In this document: piece by piece, positions 10,979 to 21,119 of the stretch
Numbering within the stretch: the first letter of the stretch is position 1
How the letters are laid out: every line of letters begins with the position of its first letter
Assembly: GCA_022497145.1 (NCBI GenBank)
Contig: MU386067.1
Location: 1-24,080, forward strand
DNA: 24,080 bases
Direction: 5' to 3'
Source of the DNA: Rostrohypoxylon terebratum
Taxonomy: Eukaryota; Ascomycota; Sordariomycetes; Xylariales; Hypoxylaceae
Notes under the pieces: model-generated
The model's input: the letters and a program-made list of their open reading frames with translations, nothing else
Told to the model about the DNA's origin: nothing
Databases searched by the model: none
Made by a program: the position numbers and the translations under genes

Positions 10979-11758
10979 TTAGAATTCTAGGTACAGACCC
11001 TCTCTCGGGTTCTCGTAAAAGGTACCGCCCATATGGTTGATTAAGCGACAGCGTTCCTCCATGGTGTGGCAATTGTTGATTCTACCGACACCTCTTGCCG
11101 ATGCATCTTCGTGAGTAGTTCTCAGAACCCAGACTCCGCCTCCTGGTGGCCATCCGACAAAAGTGACCGGGTCGCCCGACCTGTCCGGGTCCATGGTTTT
11201 TTGCCGGTAAGCTGCTTCGCTCTCCCACCATGTCGCTCCGAGCCTGCGCATGTTGTTGCAATGCGCGTCCTCCTCTTCCTGGTCTAGTGCTCTCATCGCG
11301 ATGTGGAAGCGATCGAGACCTAGAAAATCGAGCTCAACCGCGTTGCAGTGAAGCACGTACACGCCTCCGTAGCTAGGATAACCACGGACCGCCGCACCGG
11401 ATCTAACTCCGAATTGAGTCCGAAATTGAGGTCTATCCAGTACTATCAGGAAATCATCGTCGTTTCCTGAATCGTAGACAAGTTGTCGCGATTCTGTGCT
11501 GGCGGCCATGGGGTCGTGATCATGTTCACCGCCATTGTCGCGCCCAGTGCCGCGTTCGTTGTTATGCACACTGTCATCCTCCGACTCATAATCCAAATCT
11601 CGCGTCAAAGCTAGATCGCGCGTCCTCGAACGTCTCGAATGCCGTGTTTTAAAAGAGAATAGGTAGCTTCCAGACAATGCTGCGATGAAAAATAGGGCTG
11701 GTGTTATCAAGGACATGATGCCCGGAGAGGGTTGTGATCGATATCTGGAGGTGGACAT
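10979..11758 (-). CDS. Conserved-looking fungal protein of unknown function with one N-terminal helix
   Basis: Single exon of 259 aa starting at an ATG at 11758. An N-terminal hydrophobic segment at about residues 15-34 (MSLITPALFFIAALSGSYLF) suggests a membrane anchor or signal anchor. An Arg-rich patch and an acidic, low-complexity linker (about 38-100) follow. The C-terminal half is compact and rich in Gly, Trp and aromatics, with two similar beta-like motifs: YPSYGGVYVL near 130 and GWPPGGGVWVL near 205. Two acidic/helical segments containing DAHCNNMRRLGA and MEERCRLINHMGGTFYENP follow these, so the domain looks like an internal duplication. I recall related uncharacterised proteins in other ascomycetes but know no function. 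The same frame continues open for 102 codons after the stop (see separate entry). Its start faces a long intergenic region on the right. Confidence 0.75.
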   Translation of the reverse strand: MSTSRYRSQPSPGIMSLITPALFFIAALSGSYLFSFKTRHSRRSRTRDLALTRDLDYESEDDSVHNNERGTGRDNGGEHDHDPMAASTESRQLVYDSGNDDDFLIVLDRPQFRTQFGVRSGAAVRGYPSYGGVYVLHCNAVELDFLGLDRFHIAMRALDQEEEDAHCNNMRRLGATWWESEAAYRQKTMDPDRSGDPVTFVGWPPGGGVWVLRTTHEDASARGVGRINNCHTMEERCRLINHMGGTFYENPREGLYLEF

Positions 11759-13458
11759 TTTGACTCGGGGGATCTACTTTACTTACCTATAGGATAGGGC
11801 ACCCCCGGTAACCATCCCATATTAAATTCCCAGCATTATCGACGTGGTAAAGCGCTATTACCACGTCACCTTGCCGATTAACACTGCTATGGGTGACTTG
11901 GGCTCTGACGCTTGCCAGGTTTGGTTACGTGTTATGCAGCCATTTGTATACTGGCGCGACTCAATGATTGGGATAAAAATCTGCATTAGGCACTGTTTGG
12001 CCGCATAATATTTTGCATTTTTCCAGAGCATACGGAGGTAGGGCTGATATGTAACCAGGTAAATAACCAATCACGGCCACTCTTTGACGCTCGCAGCGCT
12101 CGCCAAACCAACTTGCATACACGTGGCCACGAACACAAACGGTGTGCCACTTTTACTACCGTAATTCATCGACGGACCTGATCTCCTCGCCAACGATAGC
12201 CGTGGACATGCAGGTACAAAATTTTCTACATTAAAATGCGGTTATGACTTCATCGGGAATGGCCCCCCGGCTCCTCTAGTGGCTGCCTTGCCGAAGGGAC
12301 GAAACTCGATAGGCTTTTGAGAGCTGGAATCCGGGCCAGCGTGACCTGGTGAGTTGAAAGTTCGGGTCTCAATGTATAATATAAAAATGCAGACATCGCC
12401 ACAACTCGGCAGTGCACTCTCGACGTGCCAAGCTCTCCGTTCATGTATTGTCGACAGCGTTACGAAACAGTTTTCCAACAGGGCCGAAAAGCGGGGCGCG
12501 ATGATTGACGAGCGTCAGTGCGCTGGCCCTGGCCAGCGAAGTGAGGTCTCCAGCTGAAAAGGGTTGAGCGCGTGGACGATCAAGCGCTTGAGCTGAGCAG
12601 AATCCATCTTGATATCGCTGTGAGGCGAATCGCTTTACACAAGAATGATATCGTGTCCTGAATCCTGATCTCATGCTACCTAGGCACAACTTTTCGATGT
12701 TCTCTCAAGGTTCTGCTCGGTGGTACGGTAGCGACAGAGGCATCACGACACATGACGATGGGTCCCTATGAGTAGGTAATTACTTGCATATATCCAGAGT
12801 GTCTGGGGAAATGTGAGATCTAGATATAGGTAAAATATGACTTGCCTTCTTTAAGCGGATACTTATGATCGAATCGGTTGATAAAAGTAGGTGAGCAGAG
12901 TCCCTAGCAGGTAGGGGTACAGGGGAGACTGGTAAACACTATCCAAATGACGCGCTAAGCTCAGAAGCTATTGTATAGGTATTACCAAGAGCATTCTAAC
13001 CTCCAAGCTCAAGATTGGTGATAATTGATCAGTAATAACACGACACTGCTTGATATTGAGTAGCTCTCCAGTTTGAGGCGACTTACCTAGAGCCTTCATA
13101 TACAGGTAAGCACCTAAGTTAAAAGGATGCTTCTTTGCAAATCGCCTGAGGAATTAGGCACCCGCAGATATAATACCTTCAAGGTAGCTGCGTCAATATG
13201 TCCAAATAAACAAGGTGCAATGTTGGTAATGCCTGATGCTTCTAGAAGCGTTTGCCCCAGGCGTTTTCTAGCGACCTGCCTTGGATCTACTGGGGGCGGG
13301 GCAATTCGCAAAACATTGACATATAAACCTGCATGCTTTCTCTTTGGCCTCCATACCTGTTCCCTACTTCCGAGCATTCATAACACACCTTTGAGGATAC
13401 TCTGATTTAAGACCACGAGAACGAATGACATTTCATCAAAGTTTCACGACTATTCAGT
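11759..13458. other. Long intergenic region, no supported gene
   Basis: This lies between two divergent genes. Short overlapping open frames occur on both strands at 12242-12689 and 13114-13405, in locally GC-richer patches, but none has a domain, start context or splice pattern I can support. A short palindrome (CGCTGGCC, CT, GGCCAGCG type) lies at about 12521-12538, and a G-rich GC-box-like run at about 13290-13301, upstream of the 2EXR-type gene. Confidence 0.5.
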
Positions 13459-14274
13459 ATGTCGGGCTTTTCTGGCGAGTTAGAGAAAGCCTACCTTGCT
13501 TCTACCTCGTCTTCATCGACTACATCTACTCCTGCTACTCTGCAACAGTTCTGCTTCTTTCCCAAGCTACCCCGACAGTTACAGCTCCGTATATGGGACT
13601 TTTGGCGCGACCGTGTCAGACACTTCTTTTTCTATTTTACGGAGCGACAATACTACGCAGGATATGACTTTCGGAGGAAAAGATTCATCACGGAGAAAGA
13701 CGACCTAGACTGTGGGGGTATCAGGATTGACTTCGGAAATTGGAAACTTCCGGTGATGAGGATCGACAACTTGAATGAACTGAAGAGTGTTACGTGTCCG
13801 AGAAAGCGAAGCGGGGTCCCTAGTTTAACAACGCCGTCAAAATTCGCGCGGATCAATTTCAGGAAAGACGAGATTTTCGTCATTGATATCTCATTTCGGT
13901 CCTATATACCGAAAGAAAGTTTCATCCAGCACTATGGAGATTGGTTGTCGCATGCCCATCACCTAGCTTTCTATACGGGAACTCGCCACAGTCTACGATG
14001 GGCCAGACACATTGCCCATGACCTGCCATCTATAAAAACCTTGACTATCATAGAGCCTCGCCTATTGGTAGCTAGCGTTTGGCCTTGGGATTGCCTAATG
14101 GACGAATATTTAACTCAACCCGGTTCTCGAATTCACGCTGGGGTAAAGGCTCACTCGTCATGGAATCATTGGTCGGTAGAGGCGAAAGCGATAGAACATA
14201 GTTTTCTGAGGAAAGGCCTCGATGTCGCTGTAAGAGTCAATTCGATGCCGGTCATATGGCATAGTTGCCCTTAA
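13459..14274 (+). CDS. 2EXR-type fungal protein
   Basis: Single exon of 271 aa. A Ser/Thr-rich N-terminus is followed by FCFFPKLPRQLQLRIWDFW (about residues 31-49), which matches the 2EXR signature of fungal proteins (F-x-x-FPxLPxELRxxIW). A following stretch (VRHFFFYFTERQYYAGYDF) fits the rest of the small domain. The remainder is mixed alpha/beta with no known catalytic motif and no signal peptide or membrane helix. 2EXR proteins form large expanded families in filamentous ascomycetes and have no established biochemical function. The start at 13459 is chosen because the signature begins about 30 residues later and no upstream in-frame ATG is better. No intron signal interrupts it. The MFS gene converges on it from the right. 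Confidence 0.82.
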   Translation: MSGFSGELEKAYLASTSSSSTTSTPATLQQFCFFPKLPRQLQLRIWDFWRDRVRHFFFYFTERQYYAGYDFRRKRFITEKDDLDCGGIRIDFGNWKLPVMRIDNLNELKSVTCPRKRSGVPSLTTPSKFARINFRKDEIFVIDISFRSYIPKESFIQHYGDWLSHAHHLAFYTGTRHSLRWARHIAHDLPSIKTLTIIEPRLLVASVWPWDCLMDEYLTQPGSRIHAGVKAHSSWNHWSVEAKAIEHSFLRKGLDVAVRVNSMPVIWHSCP

Positions 14275-14708
14275 AGGTTAAATGTGGCGAGTCTCGAGTT
14301 ATCAAAGTTATTAATAGGCGACAGCGTGGATCGCGCTGAGGAAGACGTCACTCAGAGATAATTCGTCATAAATAACCACTAGGTATTTGTTAGGCATCAG
14401 ATGCAGCAACGGCTAGCAGGGAACAAATTCCAGTTTCACTCGTTGGTCTTTAGTTGCCTAATTGCTAATCAGGCACCTAAATCTACTTAGTAGCTTCGTC
14501 GTAGGCAGCCTTTACCGCAAAGTGTAATCACACAACCTATGTTCAAAGGTACCATTGAAGTAAAGTATAGATTGGGAAACGTTCAATGGTCTAGCCAGAC
14601 TACGTTCGAAGGACTTGATACTTGGAATATCCTTCGACTAAGTAAGCTACACCTGATAGTTGAACCCTAGCTATGTAGTACAATCAATCAATGGTCTCTT
14701 CCGTGCCA
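14275..14708. other. Convergent intergenic region
   Basis: About 430 bp between the stop of the 2EXR-type gene and the stop of the minus-strand MFS gene. It must hold both 3' ends. No open frame of interest and no clear repeat is seen. Confidence 0.55.
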
Positions 14709-16371
14709 TCATTCGTCAATTCCTGTAACAAGTTCATAATCCAACGGGGATTCTTCATCATCACTCTCGGCTACCGGTACTCTCACAAACATGGACAGAA
14801 CTAGCATAGCGAGGCATGTGAGCGATACGCCGATATATGGTAAGCCTATCCATCCCCCGCCTAACTTCATGCCGAGCGCAAAAAGGCCTGCAAGGGCAGG
14901 CATCGTCCATATATTGCTAGCGACTTCCACGATCCCGATGATAGTGAATAATCTTGATCGATGCTCGAAGTCGACATGTGACGCAGCGATGCTCTTGATG
15001 AAGCTCGACGATATAGAACCGAGGGACATGACAGCGAGACCGACTATGAAGACTGATAAGGACGGAGAAATGCCAAGAATGAAGGCTCCAGTCATAGAGG
15101 CGGCGTAAAACCAACGCACTAGCACCAAATCCCGCTTCTCTTTGTCGTCTATGCGTATCCAACTAGGTGCTGATGGTTTCGTAATCATTTCGGAAACGGA
15201 GGGGATCGCTATGAGGACCACAGCGATGTGAGCGACGCCGTACATGGATTGAATATAACCAGTTTCTCCCAGGCGCATGTGATATCGCTTCGAAAGGAAC
15301 TGAATCATAAATTGTAAAGTACACACAATGGCCGGAAATGACAAAAAGAAGATGCAGAGAAGCAGGGAGATGGATCGTATTCGAATGATAGATAGCGATT
15401 CTCTCAATTGGAGAATACCTTGAACTGCGCGCGTCTTGAAGGATACGGGTTGACATTCGTCATTGTCCGGTGGTTCCCGGTGGATTGTTTCCGGTATGAA
15501 AGCTACTAGACCGAGAGATATGATCCATAAAAGGGGAGTGATCAGCATGGGAGGCCAAGGACCTGTCGAGGACATCATTGCAGACGCCAATGCTGGCGAG
15601 GCCAAATTCCCGACTATGCTAATTATATGAATACGCATGAAAGTGATTGACCTAGAAGTTGTAAGCGCGGGGGTGATATTATCCCGGTAGGGAATTGGGA
15701 GGTGTGATCGCGTACCTCTCGGATTCAGATACTACGTCGCTTAGAATGCTGTATACGCAAGCAAGCAGAACGGGCGAGCCACCACAGAGATGCGCAAGTG
15801 AAGATATCCATACCAATTGAGGCGACAGCGCGTAAGAAAACCAACCAACAACTATCACCCACACTAGGCTAAGCAGCATTCCCGCCAAGCAGACAAGCAG
15901 CACTGGCTTACGCCCGACCCGATCAGCCACGATACCCCAGAGCAAAGCGACCAGACAAGCGACCCCGGAATTCAAAGATTCAAGAACGGCAAGTAGATAC
16001 GCCAAATTGGTTTGAATGGTGTTGACCTTGCAGAGTTCTTCCTCGATAGGCGCATCCGAGCCTGGTGTCTTGTCGTAGTAGTCATGGCATAGGATATCCT
16101 CGAATATTCTAGTCATAGGGATCTGTTTGAAGGCATCGGCAACGGAAAAAGCAAAGATCAAGAGAAAGAAAATGCCTAGAATGGTGCCTGGTTTTTGTAC
16201 TGTTGGTACATTGATACTAGCGCTGGCAATGGATGAAGTTAACGTCGATGACCTCGAATGGCCAGGCTTCCAGAAAGAGTCCGGAATCTCCGAATTATCC
16301 TCAATCCTCAAAAGAGGAGAGTGTTCGGTGGCGGCGGCAATTTCATCGCCGCCGGCAGCCCGCTCATTCAT
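14709..16371 (-). CDS. Major facilitator superfamily (MFS) transporter
   Basis: Two exons, 16371-15716 and 15651-14709, joined over a 64-bp intron (15715-15652; donor GTACGC, acceptor TTCTAG) give 532 aa in frame. The first about 60 residues are hydrophilic and contain EHSPLL, a possible acidic dileucine sorting signal towards the vacuole. Helices then begin at about residue 62 (GTILGIFFLLIFAFSVADAF). The MFS motif A appears as GIVADRVGRKP between helices 2 and 3, and ERSITFMRI fits the helix 4-5 region typical of fungal MFS-1 proteins. A cytosolic loop of about 45 residues separates the two halves, and a short acidic tail (ESDDEESPLDYELV) ends the protein. The substrate cannot be read from sequence; export of a small molecule is plausible but inferred. 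No adjacent biosynthetic backbone gene supports a cluster role. Confidence 0.88.
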
Positions 16372-16498
16372 CGTGAAATTGAGCGGCTGCTTCGAATTAC
16401 CGGATTACCGGATGGTAGTTGTAAAGTTGAAGTTGTTGCGGTCGCATTTCGTTGATTACGATTTCCGAAGTTAAACCCGCCTTTTCGTTTTAGGCATC

Positions 16499-16547
16499 CA
16501 ATCCATGTCACATCCATGTCACATCCAGATCCAGATCCAGATCCATG
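16499..16547. repeat. Short tandem repeats (ATCCATGTCAC and AGATCC units)
   Basis: An 11-bp unit CATCCATGTCA is repeated twice and then passes into a 6-bp unit (CCAGAT) repeated about three to four times. It lies 5' of the MFS gene, about 130-180 bp upstream of its ATG. It looks like replication slippage. Confidence 0.75.
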
Positions 16548-17564
16548 TTCGGTTCATTGTAGTACAGTAGACTGTAGTACTGTACCCACATGTACTAAGT
16601 TTGTATGTACGAAGTACGATAACGGCGTATTATTTATGATCTTATCAAGGCTTTATTCTCTTATGCGAGGATTTGGTAGCAAATTCTTGTAATGGAGATA
16701 GCCATTTATTGGATATTATGTAATTGATAACACGCTTACTTAATCTTCCATAGTGTGCCAATGTCAATGTAAGACTTTAGTGCGCTCCTGATCGCTAGGT
16801 TTAACTAGGCAGCTAGGTTCACTAGGTTAACTAGGTTGCAAGACAAAATCCTACTACTACTAGTATCTTAAATGACTTTTTCCTGGAAACATTAAATTTT
16901 TGCAGGAAAAACTTGGAACCACATTGTTGCTAGCGGCGCTCTAGCCTAGAGCCTCTAGCAACTCAAGCCTCAAGCCTCAAAGAGAACATCGAGATCGGAA
17001 GGTACAACTACTTAGGTACCTAGGCAGCTAGGTAATATCCATAAGAGAGCACAACATCAAATTAATAAGATAAAGATGGATAGGTGTATATGTACGTATT
17101 ATCTAATCCATAAACTACCTAGTAGGTACTAGGTTAAGATGGATCATTATTTATACCAATACCTAACACAATTCCAGTGCAAACGGTTAGTGCGAGGGAG
17201 CTTACCTAGGACCTGGGACCTATGTAGGACCTAGGTACGTTGAATGAATCAAGGAGACTTAGAAATTTCATGAATGAAATGGTAATCTATCATTTTACAT
17301 CTTGATCCCTTGGCAAAGAATCGTTATTAGAAGCAAGGAGCATTAGTTAAGATATGACAGTTTCCAGATATGTGCACCGTTTTCCGTCAAACGTCATACC
17401 TTAAGCCTTAGGTACCCTAGGACCTAGAATCTAGATAGGAGGTTAAGTGTCATGAAACTATATGAATTTCCCCTCGCCAAGTACAACAAGTTATCTGGGC
17501 TAGGGGCCAGGGCGAATATCCCAATGTTCCAGCAATAGTAGGTTAGATAGATGGAGAGAATCCC
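16548..17564. repeat. CTAGG/CTAGGTA-rich gene-free tract
   Basis: AT-rich sequence with dense copies of CTAGG, TAGGTA and CCTAGGTA. Clusters lie at about 16795-16840, 17010-17035, 17116-17134, 17203-17240 and 17402-17442. A near-repeat of GTAGTAC lies at about 16560-16585. No coding region is seen. The motif also occurs at 483-494 and near 21640, so it is a property of intergenic DNA in this genome rather than of one element. Confidence 0.5.
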
Positions 17565-18146
17565 CGGGACGTCTAAACGGACGGATCCCTAACCGATTAA
17601 GGCTAGTCTAGTGGATACATCTTCTTCAGTACAACTTTCTATATAAATCTAAGTACCTTTTAGACATGGTGACGTTGAAGGAAGATTTTCAATAATACCT
17701 TTACAATATACGTATATATTGTAGGTTTTAACTTTACCGTTGGTTTATTAGTCTGTTAAAAGTTCCCTAGAAATCAACTGCATTTAGATATATCGCATAT
17801 TATGTAGATAATTTCAATAATAAGGTAGGTATCTAAGCAGTAAAAAGTGCTGTAAAAATGTGGTGATATACAAAGGCAATAAGACCAACTTCGCTTACAA
17901 AGCAGTCATTTGATGTTGAAGCTCAGCAGCAATAACCTTATAGTATTATGACAGTCTTATTTTTTTACAATTGGGAGGGTTAAAAGCGACAGCGAGGTGT
18001 ACGATGAGGGGCGGGACCAATCAGTCTAAAAGGTACTTAGATTTGTATGAGATACCGTACTCTGAAGCAGGTACCCATACGACTAGCCTTGATTGGGTTA
18101 GGGATCCGTCCGATTTGAGCTTGGGTCCGTCCGTTTAGACGTCCCG
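17565..18146. mobile_element. MITE-like non-autonomous DNA transposon, 582 bp, long terminal inverted repeats
   Basis: The ends are inverted repeats: CGGGACGTCTAAACGGACGG from 17565 on the left, and its complement ending at 18146 on the right. Similarity continues inward through TCCCTAACC, AAGGCTAGTC and AAATCTAAGTACCTTTTAG, so the left arm spans about 17565-17665 and the right arm about 18024-18146. The right arm has about 23 extra bases, a partial duplication of the GGACGGA part. The 8-bp AGAATCCC sits directly outside both ends (17557-17564 and 18147-18154), a target site duplication. The interior is AT-rich and has no transposase. An 8-bp duplication suggests hAT-type or, given the >100-bp arms, Mutator-like mobilisation; the superfamily is inferred. 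Confidence 0.85.
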
Positions 18147-18232
18147 AGAATCCCAGGTCTTGCCAGATATACTCCTACATACATGTGGCCATCCTTGTTT
18201 TAAACTTTGAGACGGTATTCTTCAGAAAACGA

Positions 18233-18293
18233 GGAATAAAAGGAAGGCACCGACAGGCCTAATAGGAGTCGAACCTAAACTTCCTTTTATTCC
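18233..18293. repeat. Perfect 14-bp inverted repeat (hairpin)
   Basis: GGAATAAAAGGAAG at 18233-18246 is exactly complementary to CTTCCTTTTATTCC at 18280-18293, with a 33-nt loop. The loop contains a T-arm-like GGTTCGACTCC on the minus strand, but no tRNA can be folded around it. It could be a remnant of another small inverted-repeat element. Confidence 0.7.
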
Positions 18294-19655
18294 ACATCCA
18301 GTATCTTCTTCTAGGTTAGAAAGAGCGTGGATTCATGTAGAAGAGCGTCTTTGTTCTAGGGAGAAGGATAATATGCCAACCGTCTTTTCATAATGATAGG
18401 TAATAACATGAATATCAGGCTCTAGACTGCCCTTTTGCACCCCTACAGTAACTAATTAAATACTCCCAATAATTATTATCGTGACTATCGTATGCAGTTT
18501 CTCAAGCCTCAAAAATGAAAAAATCGCGCGTCGTAAGATTCACTCACACCGCGAATGACCTCTTCCATACCTATCATATTAATAAGGCTAATTCTTTCCC
18601 GGTTACCCCTCGTGCCACCACTGGAAATACCTGGTAATGGATTTTCTCTGCCTTAGGTACGATACATATGACCGAGACATGCACTAACATCGCCCGCATG
18701 TCAGCATGCTAGCCTGGGTACTTCAACACGTATATAGAATCTATAGCAACCGGTTAAATAAACTACACTGACAGCCAAGAAATAGATATTGCGTTGTCAA
18801 ATAAGAGAAACGAAAAAAAAAAAACACGCGATTACGCTCCTGATCGTTGTGGATAGTACGAGGTTCATTGGACTCGGGGAAAGGCTTGAATTTCCACGAG
18901 TCAAATAGGATAGCTAATCTATCTTTACAACGCCACCCGATTACCCGGCCAATTGAACAAACCGACTTCCGTGATGGCTTCATTTGTGGCATTTTTAAAG
19001 GCTTTGGTATGCATGATTGCCAGCTGTCCAAGCAGTGACGTCGATATGGGCGAAAAAAAAATCTCCGAGGATCATTGCTTATTGTGGGTGAGACATCAAC
19101 AAATATTTTCTGCGCCTCTTTATCTCCAAGTTGGTGATTCGTCCGGTCTGGGATCTAGTTGTAGGACCCTCGTCTCCCTCTAACTACTTACTAGGCGATG
19201 CCGTGTCTCCAGATCGCGTCGTGTTCCAACGATTCCTTCGGAAGGATCATGATGCTCGATTTCAATTAATATCTTCGGACCCGGGTAGGATCACTTACAT
19301 CTAGGCGGCCCCTAGAAACGCGTTATCGCAATGCATAGGAGATATTCCGCAGCACGTGGGAGCGTGCATGGATAATTCATTAGCCAGGGGGGATCTACTC
19401 CGAAGGGGCGCCACATATCGATTTTTCTAAATAACGATACTGCCATCAGCAGGCTGTCCTGACCATCCCTCTGTGATCCGACATCCCTCGGTCCCGAATA
19501 GGCGGACCAGCTAGGTAAAGACCATATTTGCACTTTATAGATTCCTTAGGGATGCTTTTATTCCAGGAGATCTCATATCATGAGGATTGGAAGCTTGCTA
19601 GATGTAACACGACATCCAACCCTGGCAACAATGGTCGGCCGATCCGTCCACTCCC
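18294..19655. other. Gene-poor tract upstream of the tyrosinase gene
   Basis: No supported gene. Open stretches at 18741-19183 and 19312-19533 are short, lack domains and overlap on both strands. A run of 12 adenines lies near 18815. The sequence stays AT-rich to about 19100, then becomes more mixed. Confidence 0.5.
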
Positions 19656-19662
19656 TATATAG
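19656..19662 (+). promoter_or_regulatory. Possible TATA box of the tyrosinase gene
   Basis: TATATAG lies about 150 nt upstream of the tyrosinase ATG at 19812. The match is seen; function is inferred. Confidence 0.3.
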
Positions 19663-19811
19663 TGGGTAAGTATCTGTCGCCGTGGCGCATCGCGCTTTTG
19701 TGTAGCTAAGAGCAGCTATCAATCTCATTGAAATAGGACTATTGACCGCCATCGGTCCTCCGCTGCTCGGTGGAAAGAGTCGTAACTTCAACCCCGCCTA
19801 TACCTACTAAA

Positions 19812-21119
19812 ATGCATCCATTCGGGAGCTCGATCATATTCTGGGCCTGTGCCGCCTTGATGAGCCAGTCAATATCGGCCGGGCCAATATGGCGGAACCC
19901 TCACCATGCCGACGGCATTCCAATGTCTAGCAACTTCAGAAATTTTCAATCCACATATCAGAACAATGTCAGGAGATCGCTAGGAGCAGGTGCATGTACG
20001 AACCGCAGTCTCACTGTTCGGAAATCATGGTATGCCGCCATGTTCAATGACAAGGCCTATAACATTCTCACCTCAGAACCTAACGGGGACTTCCAGGGAC
20101 GAGATTGACGATGTGACGAGAGCTGATTATATCCGAGCTGTCCACTGTCTCGCTGCGAAGCCTGCGTTGACGGATAAACGTCTCGCGCCTGGTGCTGTCA
20201 ACAGACTGGATGATTTCACTTACATTCACATAAACCAGACCAATATCATCCACCAATCTGTGAGAAGGCCGTCCTAACACTCACTTTAGATAGCTATGCT
20301 AACAAGCAACATTAGGGCTATCTTCTTCCATGGCATCGCCTCTTCCTCTGGCAGATGGAGAAGGCGCTCCGCGAAGAGTGCGGGTACAAAGGACACCTCC
20401 CGTACTGGGACGTCGCCCGGTTCTCTGAAGACCAAGCGAAGTCCAAGGTATTTGACGGCTCCATGACTTCGTTTGGCGGTAACGGCGCATTCATCCCACA
20501 CGGTCCAAAGAGGGTGATCATACCTGGTTTGGCCATAGCCAATACTTCACTACTCAAACCTGCTGGTACGGGAGGCGGTTGCGTCACAGACGGGCCTTTC
20601 CGAAACTTCAAGATCAGCCTAGGTCCGGTCGCGAAACCTGTCATCGACCCAGCAAACAAGTATGGCTACGAACCAAACCCTCGTTGTTTATCAAGAGATT
20701 TCGTGAATGAAGCGAGTCGCGGGGTTTTAAATTGGGCCAATGCGACAACCATCGTGGCATCTGATACCATCAAAGAGTTGAGGACCAACGTCGAGAGACT
20801 GTGGCATCTGAACTCGCATACCTTCGTCGGCGGCGAAGCCGCTGACCCGTTCAGCACACCTAATGACCCCGTCTTTTATCTGTTGCACGCCCAGATCGAT
20901 CGTCTCTGGGCTATATGGCAGGGGCAGGACTTGGAGCAAAGGACATTTGCCATTGACGGGAACAGGACGTTCTTTGGCATTCCGCTAGACTACGCTCCCA
21001 ACGTGCCGCCAAGCCTGGCGACAATTGAAGATCCTATGGACATGGGTCTGGGGTGGCACCCGCTGACCAAGGAGGGGATGCCAATGACAGAGGGAGGAAG
21101 ATGTTATATTTACGAATAG
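19812..21119 (+). CDS. Secreted tyrosinase (type-3 copper monooxygenase)
   Basis: Three exons, 19812-20029, 20097-20259 and 20316-21119, give 394 aa. The introns (67 and 56 bp) have GTATGC and GTGAGA donors and CCAG and TTAG acceptors; the first join creates Trp in VRKSWDEIDDVTRADY, as the family expects. Residues 1-23 form a signal peptide. The CuA site is H117, H125 and H134 (HINQTNIIHQSGYLLPWHR); the CuB site is H291, H295 and H318 (HLNSH, then PNDPVFYLLHAQIDRLW). All six copper ligands are therefore present. The residue before H318, usually also His in tyrosinases, is Leu here. Tyrosinases hydroxylate monophenols and oxidise catechols to quinones, in melanin formation or phenol detoxification; secretion suggests an extracellular role. 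There is no long C-terminal lid domain, so the protein is of the short secreted type. Confidence 0.93.

Noticed and set aside
12242..12689. Short open frames on both strands in a GC-richer patch
   Set aside because: No recognisable protein, no splice partner and mutual overlap; most likely chance.
13114..13405. 87- and 92-codon open frames on opposite strands
   Set aside because: Neither shows a domain; they lie in the upstream region of the 2EXR-type gene.
18260..18330. tRNA-like T-arm (GGTTCGACTCC) on the minus strand
   Set aside because: No matching acceptor stem, D-arm or anticodon arm could be found in the upstream 60 nt.
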